DNA of 64,000 bases. It comes from Psococerastis gibbosa (Eukaryota; Arthropoda; Insecta; Psocodea; Psocidae). Positions 46,216 to 57,490 of this stretch are shown in pieces. The stretch lies in NCBI GenBank assembly GCA_963971405.1, contig OZ020486.1, positions 29,225,419 through 29,289,418 of the forward strand, written 5' to 3'. Position numbers and translations under genes: made by a program. The stretch's first letter is position 1; the number at the start of each line of letters is the position of its first letter. Below the pieces are notes generated by a model. The model made no database searches, was not told the origin of the DNA, and worked only from the letters and a program-made list of their open reading frames with translations.

Positions 46216-47419
46216 TTTCATTTTATTTTTCATTTTATACTTACACAATGTACTAACTGTTCTATTATGTCTAGTTTATATACTTCTGCAGGGGCAACAT
46301 ATGCAGGATACGGTACTCCAAAAATAACCCGCACCCACGTCAATTCTAACAACCTATAGGCCTACCCATAAGAGCATACGTGAGTTTTCAAAGTAACGTC
46401 CGCAGTTCACCGATTCATAAAAAGGCAAATTTAGAAATGAAATAAATTATGTGTATAACGGCACATCGCAGTTTTCTCTCCGTGTAAAATATTGTTTTGT
46501 TTCTTCAATGAAAAAGCTACAGGATTAGGAACTGGTGTACGGCGCTTCTAAATTAAAACGACAGACAGTGCTTAAAGTAAAGCACCATGACCTTTAACCC
46601 CCAAGCAAAAAGGATTACAACGGACCTTTTTTTCGAAAGCATAGCCAGAGTTGGTTACAGATACAGATTAGAACATAATTTGACGATGAATATCATGGTT
46701 TACATTATTTTAATTAAAAAAAAGTATCTCCATTTAATCCCTTTGGACGGCGTATACAGGGCCGGCTCCCGGGTTCAAAATACATATTTGGAGTTTCACT
46801 CTCACGGGGAGCTACCCCGTTTTGATTCCTTTTGCACCGCAAACTTTCGTAACCCGCATTCCTACAATTTAGGCTCATGTGGATCCTTAAACCCGCAATC
46901 TAGACACACAAGCAGGCTACGCTTGCGATTTTAAAAATGTACATCAACCTAAACTATGAACATCTACTGACAAGTTCAAAGAGGTACCTAGCCCGTGAAT
47001 AAAAATATATTGAGCCTTATTACTTGGATAGAGTAGAACAGAAATTGAAAAATGATCGACTTTAAAAAATGGAAAATGATGCAATATGTTTATTATATCA
47101 TCCCTTGACTCCAATATAACTACTAACTATGACTTAGCAGAGGATAGAAAACAACGCGACAGGAAATAACCAAAAATAGTCCGTCTTAAGGGTATTTTTT
47201 TTAACGAATTTTTCTTATGGCTATATATTTTCATATCTCTACAGCTGTGGAACGAGGAATTGGTTGATTTTGTCAATAAAATACCGGGGCTTCCTTTGTT
47301 TACGAAATATTTGGAAATCTCTCTCTTTAAAGGTCTTAGAACCTGCGTCTGAGGTAAAAATAAATAAAAAATTCGGCCGAAGATGACACAAAAATTGTAG
47401 GTACATTATGAATAAATAC
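46216..47419 (+). other. Ly6 gene intron segment
   Basis: AT-rich. A fragment of the family G MITE arm (CTGTGGAACGAGGAATTGGT) lies near 47240-47270. The 115-codon frame at 46587-46934 is not supported. Confidence 0.45.
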
Positions 47420-47526
47420 AGACTTTTTGTTTGTTCTATTACTAAAACAACTTAGTGGAGTCAGGGCTATAAAGCCCTCTCTTACACTCAAGGGATCGCC
47501 TGCTTTATATGCCCTTCGAAGCATTT
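47420..47526 (-). mobile_element. tRNA-Glu-derived SINE, copy 5 (5'-truncated)
   Basis: Only the 3' half of the body is present: GCTTCGAAGGGCATATAAAG, GAGAGGGCTTTATAGCCCTG, then the AGTAATAGAACA-type end. The tRNA head is absent. Confidence 0.8.
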
Positions 47527-48610
47527 TTATATAAGATAAAAGCGATGAAAATATTATTATTATAATAAACATTAATATGGCACCATGGTAAGATGGTAAA
47601 ATACTACAATGTAAAAAGAATACGGTACCCCATGTAAATTAAACCACAGTAATAGGTTTCAGGTTTGTCAAAGGAAAGTAACAAAAAGACAACACTCCAT
47701 TAACTCTCCAACGTTATCAAATAGCCTACAGGAAAGAATTGGTTTCCTTCACGAAGTATAATTGTGAAGATTTCAAAATATTACTGCTGAAGGGGGTTAC
47801 AAAAGCCAGGAGATTGTGGAGGTAAGCCGTGCAAGGAATAATCAAAAGCCATGAATTATTCAGCGACCAAGATGAGCAGAAACTTGGCTATTTCTGACAA
47901 AACGACCTTCCTCAAGAAGGGGGAGGAATTGTACAATGACTGTCCAAACAAGTCCAAGTAGGCTTATCGGCGCACCATAGTTCGGAACCAGTAGATAGAT
48001 ATAAGCAGTTCGCATTCGCAGGACCGCATTTAAGGGTTAGTACCAAAGAACTTCTAATATAATATACTAGAAGTACCATTGGCGCTAGTGTCGCATGGTC
48101 ATTTGATTTCCGCAATCTTTGGGCTCACAGCAGGGATATTCTGTATTTTATTTAAAAACTAAGAGAAAAAGCCTTTTTGTTGCCCATTATTATTGCCTAT
48201 AGACCTAATTTAATTTTTCATTTGCTACATTTGAAATTTCATAGGATACAGTTACTGTTTTGGATGATTGAACTTATTTGATGCTATTGTTTCTTTTTAA
48301 TCCACATAATTTTCAGCTATTTTGGGAAAGCATATTTATCATAATAGTGAAGTTAGACAGCCTAAATATTTAATAAAGACACATTTTGTTTAGTTTTAAA
48401 AATCTTGGGTTATGTACCATAAGATAACTATTGAGTTTCATTTGGCGCGAAAATGTGAGGTCAAAATATGGCGGGCATTCTATTTGTCCCTGCTTCCGCA
48501 AGCAAATCATATGGAGGTGCAGGGGCTCGGTTAGTACTTACCAATAACACATGAGTCTGTGAGAGTCCGAACATATTGTGGGTCAATCGCCCCGAAAAGC
48601 ACCAAAAAGT
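47527..48610 (+). other. Ly6 gene intron segment
   Basis: AT-rich. A somewhat GC-richer block at 47920-48110 has a 67-codon minus frame without a recognised domain. Confidence 0.45.
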
Positions 48611-48822
48611 CAGGACATGTAGATTAGTGGTAAGGACTCTGACTTTCACCCGCAAGGTTGTTGGTTCGAGTCCCACACATGCTACACTTTCTGGCCATGC
48701 TTTGGAAGGCATGTAAAGCAGGCGGTCCCGGGCCTTCCTAGTTGAGTGCAAGAGAGGGCTTTATAGCCGTAACTCCGCTAGGTGGGCTTAGCAATAAAAC
48801 AAAAAGTCATTATTTATTTATA
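48611..48822 (+). mobile_element. tRNA-Glu-derived SINE, copy 6 (best preserved)
   Basis: The most complete copy: TGTAGATTAGTGGTAAGGAC (A-box), CTCTGACTTTCACCC (Glu-like anticodon arm), GGTTGTTGGTTCGAGTCCC (B-box), a body with GCAGGCGGTCCCGGGCCTTC and AGAGAGGGCTTTATAGCC, and an ATTTATTT tail. Reference copy for the family. Confidence 0.93.
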
Positions 48823-49674
48823 AGCACTGCATTCAAATCGCAATTGGAATACATCACGCCTATAAAATATTGTGACATAGTGATGTATGGCCTATAAGGT
48901 GTTATATAAGTAAGGTACGGGCAAATTGACATAATAATGAACTATATAGTCTAGTAAAGGGGGCAAAACTCGGAATTGGTGATAACCCGCAGTTTTTTTT
49001 TTCACAAAAATGTTCCTCATCCCATTCTCTAACAAAAAAGTCGACCGGGGGCTGGACGACGGGCTGGAGGATCTTGACATACCGTAATTAAAAGTCAAAG
49101 GTCTTCATCGTCCCTTTTTTAATGGAAGGTGCTTCCTTTCACTCAAAAGATATTTTAGGTATATACGTATATCGTATATACAAGTTGATAAGCATATAAT
49201 TACCTATCGGCAGATATGTGTATAATTGTCATCCGCCATCATTCAAACTGGAATGACGTCACGTTCAAAGTATAAAGTGACCATAAGTTTGGTTATATTT
49301 GTCAGATTTTCATCAAACTTGTCATATCGATTCACTATACCAATAGCCATGGACTGAAAGTTCTAATTTAAAATAGGGTTCAGACGTTAATACTGATTCA
49401 GCCTTCAAGACATGGATCCCAGATCCCATTGGCAATTAGTTGGATTTCAATAATAGCGTGTGCAAATACGTTTCAAAAACAAGCACAGCACTTCGAAAGT
49501 TTTCAGAATTATTATGTTACTAGGTACATGGGAACACAGCCGGTATAAGTAGGTATTCCTCCCGAGACTGACAAGCTGCACAACGGCAAGAACAAGCATT
49601 AACGTAAATATGTTTTTTCGGAATTAAATATTAATTGAATTCAATGAACCTGATTTCTACTTTTTTTGTTCTAG
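48823..49674 (+). other. Ly6 gene intron, 3' end
   Basis: AT-rich; ends with the polypyrimidine tract ctactttttttgttctag before the exon. Confidence 0.6.
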
Positions 49675-49808
49675 TGAAATCTACTGCAGGTTTAAAGTGC
49701 ATCCAGTGTGGACAGTACAATGACGGTGTGGGTTCGATAACGCCATGTCTCAACTACACAATTAAAGACCATCTACGCGAATGCCCCCAAGAAACTCAAC
49801 AATGCGTC
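49675..49808 (+). CDS. Ly6/uPAR-family gene, first cysteine-rich exon
   Basis: A 134-nt exon: 2 nt finishing a valine codon, then 44 codons, phase 0 at the end, donor GTGAGT. The product reads KSTAGLKCIQCGQYNDGVG, SITPCLNYTIKDHLRECPQ, ETQQCV. LKC-X2-C at the mature N-terminus followed by spaced cysteines is the opening of a three-finger Ly6/uPAR domain, and QYNDGVGSITPCLNYT has the flavour of insect Ly6-type proteins. NYT is a potential N-glycosylation site. Such proteins are secreted or GPI-anchored and modulate receptors, channels or junctions; the specific role is not inferable. The frame's own ATG at 49635 lies in intron. Confidence 0.93.
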
Positions 49809-49914
49809 GTGAGTATAATATGTAAATAATTCATCTGTACTGCAGGTCTGCAGACCTATACAGTACAGCTTTCTCTGCTGGGTTTGTCAGACTGTAGTAG
49901 TAGTAGTATGGTTT
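49809..49914 (+). other. start of Ly6 intron 2
   Basis: Begins with GTGAGT. The intron runs to 62468 (12.7 kb). Confidence 0.6.
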
Positions 49915-50150
49915 GACACAGTCCCAGGCCACGGTGTGGGCCCATAGGACTCCAGTGGACCTCCTGATTATAGTGGATTCCGAACCACTTGGGAAACACA
50001 GTGAAGTCACACGATTAGTTCGGAGGTGACCAGGACAAGTCCTACCATGTTTCCCTACCGGCACTGTACACACGACCAATTTATCTGCAGCTTTGAACCT
50101 GCTCTGGTCCGCTGGATTCAACTTGGTATGGCGGCCGGCTTGTCAGACTG
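49915..50150 (+). repeat. interspersed repeat family B, copy 3 (partial)
   Basis: Shares GACCTCCTGATTATAGTGGA, TTCGGAGGTGACCAGGAC and the ATTCAACTTGGTATGGCGGC end with copies 1 and 2. It lacks their first third. Confidence 0.75.
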
Positions 50151-51104
50151 TGCTCAAGGCTTAAAAAAAGAGTCTTACCTATATTTAACATACGTTTTAG
50201 AGTAATACACTTAGTCTAGTTCGCTCAAAATGTGTGAAATGGAGTTAAAGGTCCCCATTATATTATGAAGAAGCCTATACTACCAACGGTTAAAAATGGC
50301 TGACTTAAACAGTACTAAATTGAAATATAACTTAAGTGGACACTGGGCCAGGCCCCATTAACAGGACTGAAGTTAGCAGGTGGCACTAGTCATCATAATA
50401 GATTCTAGATTCCACGTGGTATTTTTTAAGTTGAACAATAAGTCTACGTTGGTATGAAATAATATAAATGAAATCATTGCATTTATACATTGTCCCACTA
50501 TATATTATGTATTATGTCACGTTAATGTGTATTGCTTCATTTGGTTTCTTTGGGGACTAAAAAAATAATAATACATACATACAAATAATAATAAACTCCA
50601 AAAAAATCAACTTGATGTTGGTGAGCCTGAAATCTACCTTATTTGTGTACGTCCCAATTTTGTGAAGAATTATTGTGCAAGTTATCCAGAATTTTGCTGC
50701 TGGCTAGTGCATGTAATGGCTTTACGCAAGTAAATTCATTGGTTAAGCATTAAGCTGACGAAATAAGTGCAGCTAGGCCATACGTACATCAGTGTTATTT
50801 TTTGCTGCCGATAGATGTTTTTTTCGTGAAGTAAAAAATGGCCTAGTAGGTGAAAAGGTAGGTGTTGGCAATATGCCAGCAATCAGAGTTTTTGTAGCAA
50901 ACTCATTCGCTTTATAGCCTGCTGACTTGAGCTCTCTTATAAGCCACGCCTTACCGCTCTCCTAGCTTCTATTAAAATTTTCAAGACTTGCACTTAATTG
51001 CAGACAATAGTCTGGCTACTTCTAGGTTAAAAATACGAATAAAAGCATCGCTTATATATATATATATTTAAAAAAAAAAAAAGATTAATTGCTTACAAAC
51101 AATT
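50151..51104 (+). other. Ly6 intron 2 segment
   Basis: AT-rich, with a (TA)n/(A)n tract at 51054-51084. No gene. Confidence 0.5.
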
Positions 51105-51245
51105 TAATGAATGTATCCGATTAACCTCTTCAGTCGCCTCTGTAGGTTAGTACGCAGTATTGAGTTACGACACGTCTCCGATCGCATGGCGTGTAAAGAC
51201 TCGCACAAGTGCAAGCACGTTACCACTTGGCCATCGAAGTCGATA
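51105..51245 (-). mobile_element. second tRNA-like SINE family, copy 2
   Basis: Minus strand: GATGGCCAAGTGGTAACGTG (A-box TGGCCAAGTGG), CTTGCACTTGTGCGAGTC, GATCGGAGACGTGTCGTAAC, GGCGACTGAAGAGGTTAATC, GGATACATTCATTAAAT. Aligns with 31553-31715. Confidence 0.6.
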
Positions 51246-51260
51246 TGGGCCTACTATCTG

Positions 51261-51428
51261 CAGCCTGATCATGACGATTATTATACCGGTATTTATTTAA
51301 TCCCTTGCTATTAAAAATGTTAACAAGATAATTTTATAATGGAAATTGCTATTAAAAATTTGTTTGTTTACATTTTTAATACCAGGGGATTAAATAAATA
51401 CCAGTATTTAATCGCCATGATCAGGCTG
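51261..51428. mobile_element. Family D MITE, copy 3 (168 bp)
   Basis: CAGCCTGATCATGACGATTA at the left and its inverse at the right, with the same internal ACAAGATAATTTTATAATGG block. Same length as copy 2. Confidence 0.88.
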
Positions 51429-51432
51429 CTGA

Positions 51433-51588
51433 CCTGCGGGGCTACTATGCCGTTTGGTATTAACTTATTCCTGGGGTTAAAAATATAAACAAGACATTTT
51501 TGAATAGCACATTCCATTTTAAAAAGATCTTGTTTACATTTTTAAACCTACGTTAAGATTTAAAATAAACGCCATAGTAGGCCGCAGG
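51433..51588. mobile_element. MITE with CCTGCGGG ends, adjacent to family D
   Basis: The left arm CCTGCGGGGCTACTATGCCG pairs with the inverse of the right end (CCTGCGGCCTACTATGGCGT). The interior contains AACAAGACATTTTTGAATAG, like family D turned around. Only 4 bp separate it from the family D copy. Confidence 0.8.
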
Positions 51589-53094
51589 TAATAAATTATA
51601 TTAACATCGCAAATTTGTCATTGTTACTTTTTTAAAAGCAACAGTGAAAAAAAACCGCTCTTTTACACTTTTTCTCGCGGGTCCCCACCGGGAATTTATC
51701 CTTGGTGGTTTGTAGGAAAGGGCCCCCCAAATTTATCTATTTACTTCACTTTTAACTTCAAAATACAATACTACGAAGTTAAAGTGAAAAATATTGTCGG
51801 AATATTCTAACCAACAATTAAAAGTCATGAAAATGTTTATTCCACAGCAAGCATACACGTACTTTGTATTACTGAAATGTTAGAAACACCAGCCCTCACC
51901 CTTAATAACAAAAATCCTAACGGTACCTATAGTATTAGCCTATTGTAGGACATACCGATTTTTTTAAGCATTTAGCCCAAATGAATGAATTAAATGAATG
52001 AATAATTATATTGAAAAACACAGTACAATGCAATACAATACAATTATAACCAAACTAAAAACACTTAAAATCTAACATTTAACTTAAATAACTAACAACA
52101 ATAAAAAATAAAAATAAAAATTTACAAAACGAAATAAAATAAGTACTCTAATAGGAATTTACCTCATTGGATTACAATTATCGCACAGTATTATTTAATA
52201 AGTACTCGTAAAGTGCACAGATAGGCTTCAGAACATTTTGTCCCAGCCATATGAAGGGGAAATATTACGTAGTGCACCTTATAAGCAATTATTTTTATGT
52301 GAAGAAACTGCAAAAGAGACAATTTGTCAAAAGGAAGACTAGAAACCTTAATGACTTGCTCAAGATAGTTTGCTCTTAAGACTCACCGTGACATTGTCAT
52401 AGTTACTAGTCATATTTTAATAACTGTTCCAATTTCATTAAGTTAGACTACTATCCAGATTACAGTGAGATTACCTATACATATATCACCGTTTCTTAAC
52501 CATAAACGACCCTAGGGTATTTTAATTAGCAACAGTAACGTACAATTGGAAGATGTTTTATTACAGGTCGCTTATAAAGGCTAGGTACCTATAGCATATA
52601 CATATATAGCTTAATCACAATGCATCACATGTTTGGAAGCAGTACTGCAAGACTGTAAATATCGTACAGCCGCTACGATATCTTATTATAATATTCATAA
52701 TATTAAATTATAATCGTAATTACCCAAGATTTAGTCAATTGACTTCAAAAAACCTATGAATTAAGGTTGAGGGCAAAACCGTTATTATTAATATTATTAT
52801 AAGCTTTAACAACTGCTGTTTCAAAGTCTGAGTAAATGACAAAATGGCACAGTTCCCAAAGAATAGAGAGATAAGGCCCGATGTTAGTACAGTATAGGGA
52901 TGTCGTAAGCAACTGGAAACTGGGGAGGGGCTGAAATACGACCGCAGACATTTCCAGCAGTCACCCAAATTTATGAATTTCAGTTGCATCATATTGAAAA
53001 TCGTTATTTATAACAAAAAAACTGATGTAGCCCTCGTATAAATCGGTGATCCCTTTTTTTGAATGGAGCTATACAGACAAAACGAAAATTTCTG
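51589..53094 (+). other. Ly6 intron 2 segment
   Basis: AT-rich. The stretch near 51980-52140, with ATGAATGAAT and AATACAATACAAT, looks like the 3' end of a minus-strand LINE but has no coding part. No gene. Confidence 0.45.
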
Positions 53095-54035
53095 GAATTC
53101 AACCAATTTACAAATCCGGAATAGCTTAAAAAAATTATAGACACATCAGCTTACTATGCGTAACAAAAAAGGTACAGTCTACCTACTAGAGAAGCTTGTT
53201 CTTCATAGAACGCGAAAATACTACTATTCCCAAACAATGGGTTTGAAAAAAAAAATGTGCGGAGATGTGCCTAAGCGATTTTACTGAGTACATTAACAAG
53301 TCACTACATTCAAATAAGTAAGCATCCGTCTTGCTTGTAGATTTTTTGAAGGCATTTGACGTTCTTCCCGAAATAACATAATTTTAAGCTTACGCGAAAT
53401 AGGAGCGAAAGGGATTGAACTGGTGTTGAGATCATTTGAGAAATAGAAAAGTGAGGGCGTCTGAAGGAGAAGACAGGGAAGCAGGAAGTATGGGAGTCCG
53501 GTGTGGCACAAAGTACCAAAATAGGGCCCCTTTTAGGCCTATATATTCTTACAACCAATTTTATACCAAAACTTCTGGGAGCAGAATTATTTATGTTTGC
53601 TGATGACATAATATCTACAGTTACAGTATGTGACAGTGCAGTAGAAGAATCAAAAGAAATGAATAAAATAATAAATAAATAAAACTATAGAAAGTAACAC
53701 ACGATGTGGCATTCGTGATTAACAGCAAATAACAACAATGGTTCACATGCGAAAGAAGGGACCTGTATGTACTTAAGTATAAGAGAGAAAATTTATTTTC
53801 CACACACATAACTGTCTTCACTAAATAAACGTAATTAACTGTGACTGTGTAGAAGAAACAGAAATTAAGGAGTAGAACACATTTAATACCTTGGACACTA
53901 GATTAACATGGCAAAATCAAATAGATTCTACTGTTCAAATGTTCTGCTATACAAAACTTGAAATGTTCTGTTCCGCTGAAAATGCTGAGAATGATTTAAT
54001 AGAATCGGTTCTAATGGACTACAAACGTGGGGAGG
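53095..54035 (+). mobile_element. decayed LINE reverse transcriptase domain
   Basis: The plus-strand frames show IYKSG...NYRHISLL (RT motif region), LLVDFLKAFDVLPE (the DxxKAFD block), GLYILTT-like and LFMFADDIISTVTV (the catalytic FADD box), then TRLTWQNQID after it. Blocks are in the right order but in different frames and with many stops. Dead copy, yet it preserves the RT active-site region that the 20455 insertion lacks. Confidence 0.85.
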
Positions 54036-54039
54036 GATG

Positions 54040-54300
54040 TATTTCACAAAATTACAAAATAATGCAAAATAAAATTGTAAAATAAAATAGGAAAAAAATT
54101 CCTGAGATACAATTTTTGTGAGTCTGATGCCAATTTTCACCGAAATCCATAGGGTAGTTTGCACACCGACGGCCAGACCGACAGACATTTCTCGAAAAAA
54201 AACTTCAAAACAACCTTGAAACTTGAAAATCTGTAGAAATCTCGAAATACTAAATTTTGACTACGGTATCACTAAGCTTTCCTTGTACTTAATATAGAAC
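54040..54300 (+). repeat. interspersed repeat family E, right end only
   Basis: CCAATTTTCACCGAAATCCA, a CAGACCGACAGACATTTCTC segment, and AAGCTTTCCTTGTACTT match the right ends of copies 2 and 3. Confidence 0.6.
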
Positions 54301-54800
54301 AAGAAAACAAAAAAATAATTATGAAAATAGGGAAATAGACTGAAATCAGATTCGGGTTCGAATTCTAATTCAGAGTCGGATTCTTCCTAGGGGAGTGGGG
54401 ACTGTCAGCCAGAGAAGCTGGATGACACCGCACTGGCTCCGGCCGTAGGGCACATATTCCACCAATTTCACGTTCGCTCTTCCATCATATTACCATTAAT
54501 TGAGTTTAGTCACTCCACTGGCCCAATTTGAGATAACGATGACAGCATATGAATTAGTGTTGCTTTGTTAAAGGCTTTGTTGCATTTTTGAGTTTGTTCT
54601 GTACACCATATACCTTTGGCAGAAACAACAAAAGCGTCGACGAGTTAATAAATAATATCTAGGTGATTGGGTATGCAGTCATAGGTGTCGACAGCGGGGG
54701 ATGCAAGGGAGGTAGCACCCCTTCTTCTTTAGAGGTGCAAACATTGTCTTGAAAAAAATAGGTTCAATTTAATAATGCTGTTGCTGTTTCCCTTTTTTAA
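54301..54800 (+). other. Ly6 intron 2 segment
   Basis: No gene or bounded element recognised. Confidence 0.45.
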
Positions 54801-55050
54801 GGCGGCAATTCCACCGGCGATTTTACTTCATTTGTGATTTTTTGTTTGTTTTGTTTTAAGGAAACTATTATGTAGATACATAACTTATCTATTATAAATT
54901 AAGTTATAATATGGTAGCAGACATCATTAATAATATTATAACTTAATTTATAATAGATAAGTTAAGTATCTACATAATAGTCTCCTTAAAGCAAAACAAA
55001 CAAAAATCTCTAAACACAAATGAAGTGAAATCGCCGGTGGAATTGCCGCC
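54801..55050. mobile_element. Family C MITE, copy 3 (250 bp), TAA duplication
   Basis: Starts GGCGGCAATTCCACCGGCGA and ends with its exact inverse, flanked by TAA on both sides (54798-54800 and 55051-55053). The whole element is a near-perfect palindrome (AACTTATCTATTATAAATTA and inverse inside). A 3-bp TWA duplication places it with PIF/Harbinger-type MITEs. Confidence 0.92.
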
Positions 55051-55069
55051 TAACGTATGACTCAGTATA

Positions 55070-56319
55070 CTACCCTAACCAGCTCAAGTTCGGACACTTG
55101 AATTTTTGTATCACTTATTTTACAAAATATTTTTTTTCTCTTAAATTACGACAGATTAATTTTTGTTTGACTATAATACATTAAAATATGAACCATTAGG
55201 TAGATTTTGATGAAAATATTTTTAAAAGCTATGGAAACATAACCTCAGGGATAATATTTGATTCCACCCTTGCAAGGACTGTGAAAATGATCCTTTTCCT
55301 AGGACCTGGTTTTTTTTCGTAAAAAATTAAACTTAGCGAGTCAAAAACCATCTAAAAGTAGAAAACAATTTCATTTTAACAATGATAGTTGAAAAATTTT
55401 CAATAATATATATTTTTTGTGATATGGCGAGAGGAATCGCGTTATCCGCGGATGTACGCGAATGATTGATAGCGCTTTCGTAACTTGGGAAAGGCGTATG
55501 GAAAATAGCTGCCGGCTACTCCTGGCAGAAAGCACTGTTCTAGATATTGCCTGAAAACACGAAAAAAGCTGAGAAATTGTAGCTAAACCTACGGAAAGAA
55601 GTATTCGGACAGTGACGCAAGGGGAAGAAAGGGCGCTTGGACGAATGGCCTGATGCAATAGAAGGGATACTAGTGATTCTATTAATCATAAATGGAACCA
55701 GCTCACTGGCAAAAAATACTGCAAAGATACTTGTCACCAAACATTGACGAACATGGGGTTTCAATTTTACGCTGCTAAGAAGGAATCGGCAAATGAAAAG
55801 AAGACGCGCTTGTGGAAATCTATGTTCAAATCTCAATTCATCCGACCAGACAACCCTGTGCCTGTTATCTTCTGACCAAATTTTAAATTTTTCCCAAGTT
55901 ACGATAGCGTTATCACTCATTCGCGTAAATCCTCGGATAACGCGATTTCCTCGCCATGATCACAAAAAAATGTTGTTATTGAAAATTTTTCAACTAGGCT
56001 AGGCCTATTATTGTTAAAATGCAATTTTTTTCTACTTTTAGATGGTTTTTGACTCGCTAAGTTAATTTTTTACGAAAAAAACCAGGTCCTAGGAAAAGAA
56101 TCATTTTCATAGTCCTTGCAAGGGTGGAAACAAGATTATCCCTGAGGTTATATGCTTCCATAGATTTTAAAAATATTTTCATCAAAATCTACCTAATGGT
56201 CCATATTTTAATGTATTATAGTCAAACAAAAATTAATCTGTTGCAATTTAAGAAAAAAAAATGTTGTGAAATAAGTGATACGAAAATTCAAGTGTCCGAA
56301 CTTGAGCTGATTAGGGTAG
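55070..56319. mobile_element. Tc1/mariner-like element with about 425-bp inverted repeats and scrambled transposase
   Basis: A 1250-bp element starting CTACCCTAACCAGCTCAAGT, ending with the inverse, and flanked by TA on both sides. The arms (55070-55493 and 55893-56319) align throughout, including AACGCGATT and CCTAGGACCTGGTTTTTTT blocks. The middle 400 bp holds two transposase fragments in opposite orientations. The plus-strand part has an HTH-like stretch and WNQLTGKKYCKDTC, TLTNMGFQFYAAKKE. The minus-strand part has KFKIWSEDNRHRVVWSDEL, the Tc1-type WSDE catalytic block. Stops interrupt both. It is therefore a rearranged, inactive copy. Confidence 0.92.
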
Positions 56320-56527
56320 TACAATACAAACCGTACGCACCTTAAATCCATTACAGCCTTATTTGAAATTAAGCGGGCAACGCTTAAGAAAATGAGGGAC
56401 AGAACCGGACCGGATTAAAAATGGACAACTATCACACGGGTAAATTCATGCAACCTACCAATCAGGCCAATGGTCCAACCAATTTGCATATTATTGGACT
56501 TTGTCTGTTTGCAAGTAAACGATTATG

Positions 56528-56558
<31 letters not shown>

Positions 56559-57404
56559 TCAAAACATTAGATTTTTACGTCAATTCTCTTCAATTCCTTA
56601 CAAAAGTTGACCATCGCCAGAAGCTGGATATTTTGATAGCACTGTTATACATGCACTGTAGAGCGATCATTCAGCAGCTTGAGGCAGATTATTTAACCTC
56701 TTTTGTCAAAAATGATTCTATTCGCAAAAAGTTTGCATTGTAAACTGCTTGATTGCTAGCTTCGAACAATAGAAAACTTTATTATTCCGATGCCCTTAAG
56801 AAGTCAAAAACTTTTCCTAAACAATTGAAATCTACTGTTTTTCTTCCATTATTATTCAAAATTACAATAGCCCACAGTACTTGTACAATACAGGGATGAA
56901 AGTTAATGCAAAGTGGATGGAGTTTTTCGTCATAACAATTTTAATACGGTCCTTCATATAGTTGATGGGGCCCAGATTCCGCGGAATATTTGACTGATGC
57001 TGGGAAATGTTCCCAAAAACATTAAAAGTATCATCAGGAAATATCGAGAAATGTTGTACCTTTATCGCATGCGTCAAGTAGTTAAGGGGCTAAAAGGAGT
57101 AGAGAAGGGCTTTCAACAAATGGAAGACAAATATGTTGACGTGGGGCCGTTAAGGAGAGTGGCGGACTCATAAATTGGTTGGCAGATGTTTGATTATTAT
57201 GGTGTGCAGGCTTTTGTTCCACCGTCCTCCCCAGCTTTCTACTTTAAATTTACTGTCCCAGTTAAGGTCCACCGACCACCAGCTGGCCTGGGACAACCGC
57301 TGCAAATTAAATACGAATGGGCCCTTTCACTTACTGTGCTGGTACATAGTGTTCTGGTTTTACAGGGCACAACGAAAGAGAAATGGGGATACCGTAGTCA
57401 AATT
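56320..57404 (+). other. Ly6 intron 2 segment with microsatellite
   Basis: An (ATTT)n run at 56525-56560; otherwise AT-rich. The 57175-57455 frames overlap a repeat and have no recognised domain. Confidence 0.45.
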
Positions 57405-57490
57405 ATTATTTCTTCTCTAAATGCCTATTCTATCGAAGATTGGCGATCATCATAGTAATTTGGACTTTGGAGACTGCTGCTGTGAAAAGA
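57405..57490 (+). repeat. interspersed repeat (CTT-run family), copy 2
   Basis: Shares AAATGCCTATTCTATCGAAG, ATTGGCGATCATCATAG and TTTGGAGACTGCTGCTGTG with 37735-37870. Confidence 0.6.

Noticed and set aside
46587-46934. 115-codon plus-strand frame
   Set aside because: No recognisable domain and poor composition; a chance ORF in an intron is likelier.
55540-55920. 126-codon minus-strand frame as an active transposase
   Set aside because: Only the first part carries the WSDE block; the rest is antisense of the plus-strand fragment, so no intact transposase exists here.
57175-57455. Two overlapping 81-89 codon frames
   Set aside because: They run into the CTT-run interspersed repeat and have no recognised domain.
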